From positions 772,271 to 836,270 of the forward strand of contig ML677329.1 of assembly GCA_007922305.1 (NCBI GenBank): a stretch of DNA of 64,000 nt, given 5' to 3'. This stretch comes from Dermatemys mawii. Lineage: Eukaryota; Chordata; Testudines; Dermatemydidae. A program made the translations under genes and the position numbers. This document shows positions 36,625 through 47,835 of the stretch, in pieces; position 1 is the stretch's first letter; each line of letters opens with the position of its first letter. Under the pieces are notes generated by a model. It was not told the origin of the DNA. It made no database searches and saw only the letters and a program-made list of their open reading frames with translations.

Positions 36625-39600
36625 TTTCTCCACCACCTAGAAGGATGGTTTCTGGCTGTGCTGGCTCTCCACTCCCAGGTAGCATGGCTCCTTTGAAAGG
36701 TATGTTGCTACTGGCTAGCTTCCTCTCACTGTACAATAGCAGCAAAGGAGGAATATACTGAAATCAATGGGGATGTGGGATGGCGGGGATAACATCACCT
36801 GTGCAAGTCAGAGTACTAATTCAGGTGCCTAATGTGAGTTTGGTACAATTCTGAAGATATATAAATAGTAAAGAAAGCAGAAGGAGCCTTTCTGAATCCC
36901 AGCACTACGATGAAACACCAAAGAATAATGAGAAAACAGTTTTCAGCAAATGCCTAGTTTCGCTGCTGAGAGCTTAAATATAATGGAAAAATGATATTCA
37001 AGAGCACACTGTTCAGTCAATCAGATGAAATGTCTTTATCCAGTAGATTTCAGAACAAATGACACTAAAAATGTAATTATTTTTGTAAAACCAGTATTGG
37101 GTATCTGGCAGCTGACTGGGAGTTATTTAGTGATCTCCTTTCTAAATGTACATGCCAGTGGGAGAGTGGTTTGGCTAGGCTGAAGAGCTAAAAAGGCAAG
37201 AAGCCCACTACTTGAGGCAAAGGAGATAGCTTCAGACTTAATCCATAATCTTGTTTCATTGGATCTTTCTTTTTGAAGAGTTCAGCTACATACAAGACCC
37301 ATATCTGGCCCTGGCCAAAATACAGCAACTTGTTGGTCTTTTCTCCCTAGTAGAGTCCTATGAGCTATAGCCTAGCAGAATAGGAATTCTGTAAGGATAG
37401 TACACAGACTGGCTTTAGCCAATAATCCGTTTGATCAATACACGTATATGAGAATGATCTCCTCCACCTGCCCTGAGGCCACAAAGGGCAAGATGATATA
37501 TAAAAGCAAAATTGACTTGTGCTAATTCCATATTAATTAAGCTTCTCTTGACCTGCTTTCCTTGTTCTGAAGGAGACAATGGAGGATCTTTGCATGGAGG
37601 GCTGTGAACTTGCTCTTTTGGGATAATTTCAGTAATCTCACTATATCACTACCCTGAATTCATGCCCTTAATCAAATTGCAGCATATTAGGGCAAACCAT
37701 TGCAGGCTGAATATAAATATTCATTCCTATACAAAAGCCAATATCGCTGCTCAGAACAAGACAACTGATGCAAATTTATGTCCATCAGACAAAAAATTTT
37801 GATGGCATATGAGTCCCACTCTTTGCATTCTCTTATAATTACTCAGGGCTGAAGCAAATTATTCTCTGAAAGAAAAGGCTCATATATTGTACTAATAAAC
37901 ATAAAGTGATATTCCAGCCATCAACAGGGCAATTTGTTAAAGGTTTGTTTATGGGTGAAATAAACATATCAGCAAATATAAGGCTGACAGCTTGTATATT
38001 GCCCAAATACTATCGGCTCATGCCCCTACCTGAGGTAATGCAGTGATTGATTTGGGCCATTAGCTCCAAATCAAAGTCAGTTTCAGTTCATCCATCTTCC
38101 TCGAGCCTTAGCAAAACTGTTATTTGAAAATAAACATTGAGTCTGTGTCTCTTTTGTCAGAAGAGCACCAGGGAACTTAAAGACATATGACTGAATACAT
38201 CTCCATCTCTGCAGCAATCCCCCTGAGGTTGAGCTGCTGGGCCAAAGAATTTTGTCTGCTTCCAAACTGGATATGGAAGGCAGCAGATGAAGCCATTTGA
38301 TTCTGGTTCAGTAACAGAAAATCCTGAAAAAGGTTCAAATATTGATAGTTAAATTATGTTGACTTTAAAGGGAATGATTCACAATCTTCAGTAAACAGAA
38401 CATTGTCCTTTATATGCCTGGTCTGTACATTTTGAAGAGATGTTTCCAAGTGTGAAGTATGGTTCTGGGCCTTTCCAATAGTTTAGCAGTGTTTGGTTCC
38501 ACGCTTTAACTTCAGAGCCATCTTTAACATTTGCTAATAATTGATGCATTGTGTTTGAAGTTACCTTGTGCAATTTGAACTATATGATGGACTCAAACCA
38601 CAAAGGAGTTGGATTTTGAAACCTATGTTGTTTATGACCATCTGTAATTTGAGCACTATTTTCATGCCTCATAATATTTCGGTCACTCCTTACTTTACTT
38701 GCAGAACATTCTATAAAGCTACGTTTATAATCAGAATATTATCCTTGTAAAAATGGCAGTATTACTGTGAAGTGCACCTTAATGTGTCTGAGTTCTGTAT
38801 ATTAATTAACTATCAAAGACACACTTTTACTATTCTTTGCCCTCTATGGTCAATACTACTGTAAAAATGGATTGTGGATTCTTTTTGCCTTGCCTCATCA
38901 GCAACAATGCTAATAAAATCCTGATCCAATTTCTTCATGGCTATGATAGACACCAACCATCAGATTCAAACACTCCTGCACTTGGCAAAGGTTGGATCTG
39001 GATCTGAAACTTGGAGTTCTGACCCTTCTGTGCTTGATGATAATGTCTGAAGCAGAAAGAAGACTCCTAAGTTATCAGAGTCAGGACCAAGATGGAAGTG
39101 ATGACAAATAAATCTTCTTTTCACATGTGAAACTCATTTGATTGTATGCTTTCTTTCACTATAATGACATCTTATGCCAAAGTTAATGGTCAGGCCACAT
39201 GCTATTTCACCGGGGGTCTCTGAAGTTACAGACATTGAGAAAAGGAGGTTTCTTTGTACATTTTGTGTCACAAAGATAAAATGTTGCAAACTGGCCTCAG
39301 TATTTTTCTTTAGCATTTTAGGGGATGATAATTGTTAACAGGGAGCTTCATAGTAAAGACTCAATGCTTCGGTTTGTCTTTCTGTGTTACTGATTGGTTT
39401 GTCTCAGTGGGAGGATGTGAACATCACATTGTAGCGCTTACCTCCTTCTGCCTTCTGTTGAAGTAAAAGGGGATTAAGTACAAATTGAGAAGTCACCCCA
39501 TACAGTGTGGCAAGAGTGACCTCATTGTAGTTGCCACAGCCAGGGAAAAAAATCTGCTGGAGCCTGCTGTGCTTTTGCTGGGTCAGATTCCTTGCCTTTT

Positions 39601-41084
39601 GTTATTTGAGCTTCCTTGTGAGAATTGCTGCTGCCTAAAGGAGTAACATGACATTCCCTTTCTTTGCCCTTTAATCCAATCACAGGGGTCTTACTTTCTC
39701 ACAGAGGGCTGGGGTACACTCTAAGTTTAGTCCAGCAGCTGTGACGTGAGCTTCGTTGGTGAAGATTAATACTTTGACTCTGATCATACATTTCAATATG
39801 AATGAAGCCAATAAAGGGAAGATTATCTTTCTAGTTATTTTTCAGATGTCTTGGGGTACTGTTGCTTACAAGGAAAAGTTGATGCAGTTGACATGCCTTT
39901 GTCCTGTCAGGGAGCATGAGATCTGGTCAAACACTCATCTTAAAAATACTGAGGGGAGGCGGGGCGATGCAGAGAGAGAAAGATAGAGAGGGAAACTGAC
40001 TCTGTCAGTCAGTTTTGGATGGTACCAGATGGGATCATGTCAAGTGAGAAACACAGAAGAACTCTTCTGTTTCCAGTCTGACACTTCAAAGCAAAATGAA
40101 GAGGCACCATTTCAAAGGGGATACACACTATTATTTGATTAAGATGTAGCTTCCTGAATGAAATGTGCATGTAATTATTTGCATGATGGCAGGCTTCATA
40201 AAAAAAGTTTACTTTACTTTTTTTTATCTCTCATTGGTTCTTATTAGAGGTAGGCCCAGCTTGGTATCCTAAAAGTGAACTTCCACTCTAAATTTTTTGA
40301 TTTATATTTATGTGTGTGTGAGGGGAGAAAGGGATCCAAATATAATCTCATCCTCTTGGTTTTGGATACAACTCAGATTCATGTAAAAGGCTTTTTCCTC
40401 ACGATGGACATGGAAGAAATACTACTATAGCGATGTTTACACAGTTCTTCCTTCCGATCTCTCGCTGACAGACAACTGTCCTCACACGCCTGCTGGAACC
40501 TGCCTCCCCCTAGAGAATCACCATTCCCTCACCTACCACACACATTGCCTCATGCTTTTCTCCAGTCATGACACCTTCTACCTGACCCCATGTCATCTAC
40601 ATGCCTCTCTCTTACATTAGGTGTCTTTACAGAGAGAGAACTGCTAGCTTTCATCCACCTTCTCCTTTTAAAGTTCTGTGGAGAGCTGCCACATCCTTTT
40701 CAGCAAGTGGCTGAAAAGGATTCTGGTGCCTTTCTCACCCATACAGTGCCAATGATAGTGACTGCATGTAGTCCTGTACTACTTAGGATGTTGGGTCTCC
40801 TACCATTTTTTATTTGTGGGTGGGCCTTCTTGGAAGCCCTCCCAAAACAACTTTAAATGCTAGTTGCTTAGAAACTTTAATTACTAAAAAATTAAAAGTT
40901 TAGGATGGAATTTTCAAAAATGTTCATCACTGGCCTAATTCTGTCTCCATTGAAGTCAAATATTTATTGAATTCATTAGGAACGGAGTTAGCCCAAGTGA
41001 CTGGCAGAGATCCACAGTGATTTATTACATTTTTTGTAAATGCCTTTTCTATAACAACTACCATATTCTTGAGTGTACAGGAGA
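36625..41084. other. Long unique AT-rich stretch, no gene seen
   Basis: About 4.5 kb with only a remnant of a palindromic repeat near 40930-40970. The block 40440-40620 is C-rich and pyrimidine-rich and ends in 'tctctcttacattag', which looks like a splice acceptor, but the following frame (40590-40856) has no recognisable domain. Confidence 0.5.
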
Positions 41085-41420
41085 ACATAGGAATTGCCAT
41101 GCTGGATCAGAGTAGTCCTTGTCCAGTATCTGCCTCCAACAGCAGCCAATCCTAGATGCTTCTGAGGAAGGAGCAGTAGGCAGTTGCCAGCTCCCACGAA
41201 AAATTTACTCATAACTTCTGATGGAGCTTGGCTTATCCCTTAAGGGTTATCTCCTTTCCAAAGCTCTTGGGGTTTTTCTTATTTGTCTTCTTTAAATTTT
41301 TACTACTGAAGCTCTACATGTTGTTGTTATCCATATAAATATTCATTCTGTTTTTGAATCCTGCTTAGCTCTTCTCCTTAATGATATACTGAGGCAAGGA
41401 GTTTCATAGACTAATTGTTC
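41085..41420 (-). mobile_element. CR1 LINE fragment (subfamily 1), minus orientation
   Basis: 'aacataggaattgccatgct', 'ggatcagagtagtccttgtc' and 'cagtatctgcctccaacagc' are the reverse complement of a CR1 subfamily 3' end. It continues to 'gaggcaaggagtttcataga' at the right. It ends only a few bases before the next CR1 begins. Confidence 0.82.
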
Positions 41421-41426
41421 ACTATC

Positions 41427-42900
41427 ATAGAATCATAGACGTGTAGGACTGGAAGGGACCTTGAGAAATCATCTAGCCCAGTCCCCTGCATTCAAGGCTA
41501 GATAAGTATTATCTAGTCCATCCCTGACAGGTGCTTGTCTAGGCAATTTATTTCAGTACTTAAATATCTTAATGGGAAGTTTTTCCTTTATCCAACCTAA
41601 ACCGTGAAATTTAAGCCCATTACTTCTTGCCCTACTCTCAGATGCTAAAATTTTTCTCCCTCCTCCTTGTAAAAACCTTTTACGTACTTGAAAACTGTTA
41701 TGTCCACCCTCAGTCTTCTCTTCTCCAGACTAAACAAACACATTTTTTTTTCAATCTTCCCTCATAAGTCATATTTTCTAGACCTTTAACCATTTTTATA
41801 GCTCTTCTCTGGACCTTCTCCAATTTGTCCATATCTTTCCTGAAATGTGGCACCCAGAACTGGACACAATACTCTAGTGGAGGCCTAATCAGTGCGGAGT
41901 AGAGTGGAAGAATTACTTCTCATGTCTCCTGCTAATAAATCCCAGAATGATGTTTGCTTTTCTTTTTTGTGACAGTATTGCACTATTGACTCATATTTAG
42001 TAAATAAGGATCCACTATGACCCCCACATTCCTTTCCACAGTACTCCTTCCAAGGTAGTCATTTCCCATTTTGTACGAGTGCAACCGATTGTTTCTTTCT
42101 AAGTGGAGTACTTTGCATTTATATTTATTGAATTTCATCCTATTTACTTGAGACCATTTCTCTAGTTTGTCCAGATATTTTGAATTTTAATCCTATCCTC
42201 CAAAGCACTTGTAACCCCTCCCAGCTTGGTTTCATCCACAAACTTTATAAGTGTACTCTCTAAAAAATTATCTAAATAATTGATGAAGATATTGAAGAGA
42301 CCCAGACCTAATCCCTGTGGGACCCCCTCTTAATATACCCTTCCAGCTTGACTGTAAACCACTGATAACTATTCTCTGGGAATGGTTAACCAATTATGCA
42401 CCCACTGTATAGTAGCTCCATCTAGGTTGTATTTTTCTAATTTGTTTATGAGAAGTATCAAAAGCTTACTAAAGTCAAGATATACCACATCTACTGCTTC
42501 CCCCTATCCACAAGGCTTGTTATCCTGCCAAAGAAAGATGTTAGTTTGGTTTGGCGTGATTTGTTCTTAACAAATCCATGCTATTACTTATCACCTTATT
42601 ATCTTCTAAATGTTTGCAAAATGATTTCTTAATTATTTACTCCATTATCTTTCTCAGTAGTGAAGTTAAGACGACTGGTCTGTAATTCCCTGGGTTGTCC
42701 TTATTCCTCTTTTTATAGATTGGCACTATATGTGCCCTTTTCTGGGATCTCTCCCATCTTTAATTACTTTTCAAAGGTAATCACTAATAGCTCAGATATT
42801 ACCTCCATCAGTTCCTTGTGGAAAAGTATTTATTTTTATTAGTTTTAAATTTTCTGCCTTTCAATTTCATCAATTGTCCCCTTATTCTTGTATTATGAAA
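41427..42900 (-). mobile_element. CR1 LINE, about 1.5 kb, minus orientation
   Basis: Starts with the 3' end 'atcatagaatcatagacgtg' and 'gactggaagggaccttgaga' and runs continuously into the body ('ctggaccttctccaatttgt', 'gtggcacccagaactggaca'). Towards the right it encodes, on the minus strand, part of the reverse transcriptase (separate entry). It is the longest LINE copy here. The right boundary is uncertain because similarity fades after about 42820. The copy is 5'-truncated and has several frameshifts. Confidence 0.88.
42640..42770 (-). pseudogene. CR1 reverse transcriptase remnant
   Basis: The minus strand reads 'IVPIYKKRNKDNPGNYRPV' followed by 'LTSLLRKIM', the well-known block near the N-terminal part of LINE reverse transcriptases (family pattern: I-P-K-G-N-x-x-x-x-Y-R-P-I-S-L). 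Upstream and downstream frames are broken. It belongs to the CR1 copy at 41427 and encodes no functional protein. Confidence 0.85.
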
Positions 42901-43778
42901 GATGAATAGAAGTGCCTCACCTATGTTATGTATAATACTCATTATTTCCATACCTTTATTGTGTTCATTCACATTAATTTCCTTTCTAAAGTAAACAGTC
43001 CAAATCTTTTCACTCTTTCTCTATCTCTCTAGATATCTATATTTCTGTGTAAAAGGTGAAGTTTTAAATATTTTCTGTCGCTGAAGAATCATGATATATT
43101 ATTATAGAATTTAAAACACAGCTGATTTTGGATCAATACCATAATAATGTTATGATATTCTAGTTACATTTTTAGAAAACACTTTTCTTCTATCCTGTTT
43201 TAATCAGGACTCTCCAGGCATATCACTTCTTCCAACCAAAATTTAGAACAGAGTAGAAAAATTGACTTGATAATGAAAGTTTGAATGCAACCTTAGCTAT
43301 GGCTCCACAAAATGTAGTCTAATTAAATATTAAGATCAGTGTATTCATGAAATCTAAGTAAATAAGCATGGACTGAACAATTTTACTTTTATGGAAATCT
43401 GATCATTTGTGAAATAATTTGAAATGGCTTTTTTCATTTCCCACTTTCTAGTCTTGCTACAAGCAGGAACTTTCACTCTTTATAGTGGCTAGCATTGTAC
43501 AGTGCTCACAATGTACTCTGGTCAATAGCTCAGCTCCCAGCTTAGCCCACAGATGCCCAAGGTATTATTGATCCAGACTCTATTTTTTTTTATTTTATGA
43601 ACATTTCTTGGTATTTCTGCACTCACAATGGGACCATTTCCAATTTAAAAACATAAATCCAGTTCTAAGTGAACAGGTATCCACCTCATAAAAAGAATCA
43701 CTACAGTGGTTGCATCTGGAACTCTGGTTAGCTAAGAACTGATTAGGTCACAGATAGAGAGCTATCCTTTCACAGCTA
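42901..43778. other. AT-rich DNA, no gene seen
   Basis: The first 100 bp may still be diverged CR1. The remainder is unique. Confidence 0.4.
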
Positions 43779-44010
43779 GGTTATATCTTCACTGCACATT
43801 TAACCAGGGCTCTTAACACCCTCAACTATGCACACAGAAAAGGCTCTGAGCAAGGTTTTGAGGTGCTTTAATCCCATATAGCTTGCCTAGTTGGGGTGTG
43901 GATCAGACAAGGGGCTGCAGTTTAACTCAGGCTGGAACCCACTCAGGCAGTCAGTATGCAGGCAAAATCATTTGAGTGCTGATAATCTTCCAATTCCTTC
44001 CCACAACTCT
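43779..44010. repeat. Interspersed repeat of uncertain class
   Basis: 'cactgcacatttaaccaggg', 'gaggtgctttaatcccatat' and 'cactcaggcagtcagtatgc' are in an order I recognise from turtle repeats. No ends or target duplication could be fixed. The frames 43891-44124 and 43968-44216 lie over it and are not genes. Confidence 0.45.
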
Positions 44011-44685
44011 CCCCAAAATGACAAGAGAAGTTTTCTTGCAATTGATATAATTGACTTGGAAAGAATGGAGAGGTTACTCACCTTGTGCAGTATCTGGAGG
44101 TCTTCAAGATGTGTGTCCCTGTGAATGTGCCACTTCAGATATGCCTGTGCCAGGCACCTTTGATTGCACATTTTTGGTAGTGGTGCCCATTCAGCCTGTG
44201 CATGTTCCCTGCACATCCTTATGGGGCTATATGTGGCTCCATGAGTGAACTGCCCTCAGTTTCTTCTTCATCACAAAGTCCCACAAGGGCAACTCTAAAG
44301 CAGAGGGGAAGGAGGACAGGTAGCAGAGCACCACAGAGGGACAAATCTCGAAAAACTCTAGTTACTGAGAAAGGTGGGTAACCTCTCCTTCTTTAAGTAG
44401 TGTCCTTATGGGTGGTCCACTTCAGGTCACTCCTGAGCAATGCCTCCTTAAGGAGGTGGAGGGTTCTGAGAGAGTCCAATACAGGAGAGAGAGCTGTGTT
44501 GCCTACAGAAGCATCTGATCTTGCTACATGTACTGGGGCATAATGTTAGAAAAGGTATGAGCAGAGTTGCTCCTCTACAGATGTCTGCAATTGATATATC
44601 CTTAATTAAGCTATAGATGTAGACAATGCTTTTGTAGAATGTGTTATCACCTTTAAAAGGGGTTGGACATGAGCTTTGTCATAAC

Positions 44686-45109
44686 CAGAGGTGAAAGTAA
44701 GGCGGTACGGGCTGGTACGCTGTACCGGTAAAAAGCCTGTTTGGCCCCTGTCGCCTTACTTTAAAGCGCTGCTGTGACAGCGCTTTAGAGGACCCGCTTA
44801 ACGCGCTGTCACAGCAGCGCTTTAATGTTGCTGCTCTTTTTGTGCCCCCACATCCGCAGCCCTGCCAGGGCCCTACTGGCAGAGCTGCCAACGGGGAGCG
44901 CAAAAGGGGCAGGGATGCTAAAGTGCTGCTTCCGTCGCTCTTTAAGCAGGGTCCTTTAAAGCGGCAAAAGGACCCTGCTTAAAGCACTGCTGTGGCAGCG
45001 CTTTAACCTCCTGCCCCTTCTGCACGCCCCCCGCCTGCCGCCACTGCTGGGTAGCTGCTCCTTTTGCCCCCGCCATCAGTGGTGGCAGGCGGGGCAGCTT
45101 TCACCCCTG
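44686..45109. mobile_element. Non-autonomous hAT transposon, 424 bp, with perfect 8-bp duplication
   Basis: Terminal inverted repeats 'cagaggtgaaag' and 'caggggtgaaag' (11 of 12). Perfect target duplication 'gtcataac' at 44678-44685 and 45110-45117. CAG-type ends and 8-bp duplications are diagnostic of hAT. The body is GC-rich and full of nested palindromes around 'aaagcgctgctgtgacagcg' and 'agcagggtccttt'/'aaaggaccctgct'. There is no transposase; the 74-codon minus-strand frame at 44679-44903 is an artefact of this GC-rich insert. Confidence 0.93.
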
Positions 45110-45289
45110 GTCATAACAATCATAATACAACCAGAGATCCACTAGGTACATCTAGGTATGGGAAAATAATTGTACCCGAATAACTTAAGTGGGTGGCAAC
45201 TACTGCCAGAATCTTTGAGAACACAGCTGGTGACAAAGACAGTCCGAAAGGAAGCAACTTGTATTTGTAGTATTTGTTATTGATTCAGA

Positions 45290-45535
45290 AATGAAGAAAC
45301 CTGATGGGTGAATAGCAAAATATGTGTCTCGTAGGTTGAGAGTCGCAAACCAATCTCTTCATTAGAATTAAGGAATTAGTGCTGTCAGGGTCACCACCTT
45401 GAATTTTTGTTGTTTTACATATCTATTTAGGGACCTGAGGTCTAAAACTGATCTCTAGCCTCCATTCTTTTTGTGGATCAGGAAGTACTTTGAATATACA
45501 AGTCTCCTTTGCACTTTCAGCGCAGTGTAAAGGGA
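45290..45535 (-). pseudogene. Reverse transcriptase remnant of the split retroelement
   Basis: On the minus strand one frame reads 'FLIHKKNGG', an in-frame TAG where the family has tryptophan, then 'RSVLDLRSLNRYVKQQKF'. After three stops it resumes with 'DWFATLNLRDTYFAIHP', matching the D-W-F-A-S/T-L-D-L-x-D-A-Y-F-H-I block that carries the first catalytic aspartate of DIRS/Gypsy-type enzymes. That aspartate is changed to asparagine here (L-N-L). The many stops show a long-dead copy. Confidence 0.75.
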
Positions 45536-45545
45536 CCTTAGTGTA

Positions 45546-47754
45546 AACACAAATCAAGTCCCTTTTTGAAAATCTTTAAAATATAAGTGAAATTGTACTT
45601 CTCACAGATTTACTTTTAAGAAACAGTAAATAAAAGCAAATTACCCTGCTAACCATGGAAGAAAAACATGTGATGTCACTGGAGAAATGGAAGATAGAGA
45701 GAGAGAAATTAAACAAGAAAAGTTAGTGAATTAAATTTAATATTTTATATAAATATTTTTAAACAAAATTATTGTTAATTATAGGGTGACCTTATCATAA
45801 TAGGGTGTTCCAGCATGCTGGAATGTTGGTACAGTAATTTTTATGTAGTGCTGATATTAAGTGTTTGGCTTCATGGCATGGTGACATCTGCACAGGGAAC
45901 ACACCTGTTGTTCATTCTTGCTCAATAACCCAATAGTTTTTCCCCCATGTTTTTAAACATTGATGTCAGATGTTGCAGTTTTCATGGCTGGTGAGATAGG
46001 TGGGCATTTTTCAGCTGGAGGGGACTAGCCTAGTGAAGACAAGTCTTGCATTTGTAGCACTCCTGACAGGATGCGGACCAAGCAGGCCTTCAGCCGTTGG
46101 TTTTTTAGATCCTAAGAAACAATCATTGTACATGCCTATTAAGAGATCATCTAACTTACTCTCTGGTTTCTGGGCCACTCTTCAGAGCATGAACAATGCC
46201 CAAGAAAGCAATTGAAAATATTATGTGTATTTATATATTAAGCATAGCCAGTTTTAAAAAATCTGATTTAATAAAAACTGGTCATACAGAGTGAAAAAGA
46301 AAGTAAAAACATTATTTGTTCACTATATAATAAGCTAGCTAAGTGGGAGAAACTAAAGAAAGGCAGTTGGAATCAATTTTCTCCATAGAGCACTGATGTT
46401 AATTCAGGGGGGAAGAAATAGCTCTGACGCTTGACTCAGAATGGCTGCATATGAAACCACTGGTGCCATTCAGTGCTAGTACCCACTGACAGATTTACTG
46501 CTTGCTGTGGAGCTGCTGCTGTATGATGGAAATGGCAGGTGTAGTCTGCTACAAGGATTTCTGTCTCAAACATCTATTCCATGTACATGTGTAACTGAGA
46601 GCAGCTAGAGGTCATGGAGGGACAGCTCTGTGTTTACAATGACTTATTAAGAAGTGTAGTTATTTTCTTTAATCTTCCTCACAACAAGAGAGACAACTCA
46701 CTAACCTGTAGTTCTATTGCAATGCGGGGGACGTAGCAAACTGACCAATTCAATACCAGGTAACAGGCTCTAGAACACAGAGAGAGAAAATAGATTATTG
46801 CAAAAAGAAGTATTATATATAAATTGCTTATAGAAAAAACTACTGCTAATTCCTAATGAAAATGTGAATATAATGTGAATGTGAATTTTTACAGGACAAT
46901 CAAAGAGGAACAATGGTATTCAACAGTTGAAAAATATGATATGGGTTACCAAATCAGGTCCAAGACAAATCCTAGATCCACATGACCCCAGACACTGAAG
47001 ATATTGAAAATTTGAACCTGGGTTTGGATCTTAATTTTGTGGCTGGAGGCCATCACTAAATAATGTTACTTGAAAGTGCATCTTAACATTGATATGCTCG
47101 TTAGCTACTACATCTCATCAATTAAGCTGGTCAAAATTCAACAATTACACATCAGAGGGGCTTTTCCGAAATTATTTTTGATTTTGCTCTGAGAGGCTTG
47201 TGACGGAGTTTCACTCAGTTTCAGTTTGACAAATCAAAAAACTCATGATCTGATCCTGTAAAACCTTGGGCATGTGTTTGACTTAAGATCTCTGTTTTAA
47301 AGTCCTCTGATATGAAAGGGACTGGTCTCAAAGCATATGGTTAAGAATGTGTGTAAGTCTTTGGAAGATTGAGGGCTCAGTTGATGCTTTTAAGTTTCAC
47401 CTTATTTAGTGTGAAAATAATGAAAAAAAAATCAGAATTCTGCATGATTTCAATGTGAAACTATGAATTAGCTCATTCAGGTTAATTTAAAATTTGGAAC
47501 TGGATCCCAACCTTTGAAGTTTGAAGGTGTGCAGACCAGAATGGTTGGACTTGCAAGTTAATGCACCATATTAGCAATCTTACATGAATGAGATCCTCCA
47601 CAATTCTGAAATAAACAATGGAATCCTTTCATGTATATTAACAAGTTGTTGCTCCAGAAGAGGTAAGAAAGGTAAAATACCTTATGTGGATTTATTACAA
47701 GAATGCACCAAAGGACAAAGGCAGAGAGATATTTAAACTGTGAAGACCTAGGGC
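45546..47754. other. Unique AT-rich DNA, no gene seen
   Basis: No recognisable transposon ends. Short frames only (for example 46000-46215). Some sequence near 46990-47050 is reminiscent of old 'tttggatc' repeats. Confidence 0.45.
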
Positions 47755-47835
47755 CTGACTCTCTTCTTACACCTGTTTTACACTAATGTAATTACACTGA
47801 TTTCAGTGGAGTTACTACTGTAGTAGGACCAGACT
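47755..47835. repeat. Fragment of 'tttacactaatgtaa' palindromic repeat
   Basis: 'gggcctgactctcttcttac', 'acctgttttacactaatgta' and 'ctgatttcagtggagttact' are characteristic of a short sauropsid repeat with a fold-back centre. Confidence 0.5.

Larger units (their letters stand above)
44041..45545 (-). mobile_element. Decayed retroelement with DIRS/Gypsy-like reverse transcriptase, split by a hAT insertion
   Basis: The left part (44041-44685) has the noncoding/terminal sequence 'gaggttactcaccttgtgca' and 'gtcttcaagatgtgtgtccc', typical of a very abundant turtle retroelement. The part right of the hAT insertion (45118-45545) still encodes reverse transcriptase on the minus strand. Joining the pieces across 44685/45118 restores a continuous element, so it was present before the hAT landed. 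Both outer boundaries are uncertain. Confidence 0.7.

Noticed and set aside
40590..40856. Possible exon after an acceptor-like 'tctctcttacattag'
   Set aside because: The 88-codon frame has no recognisable domain and no donor site context. A pyrimidine-rich tract alone gives acceptor look-alikes, and a similar string occurs by chance near 63051.
44679..44903. 74-codon frame on the minus strand
   Set aside because: It lies inside the GC-rich palindromic body of a hAT element, where stop codons are rare by composition.
46950..47050. 'tttggatc'-type motifs, also near 3232-3360 and 28140-28300
   Set aside because: They resemble each other loosely and may be very old repeat copies, but I could not align them well enough to support a family or boundaries.
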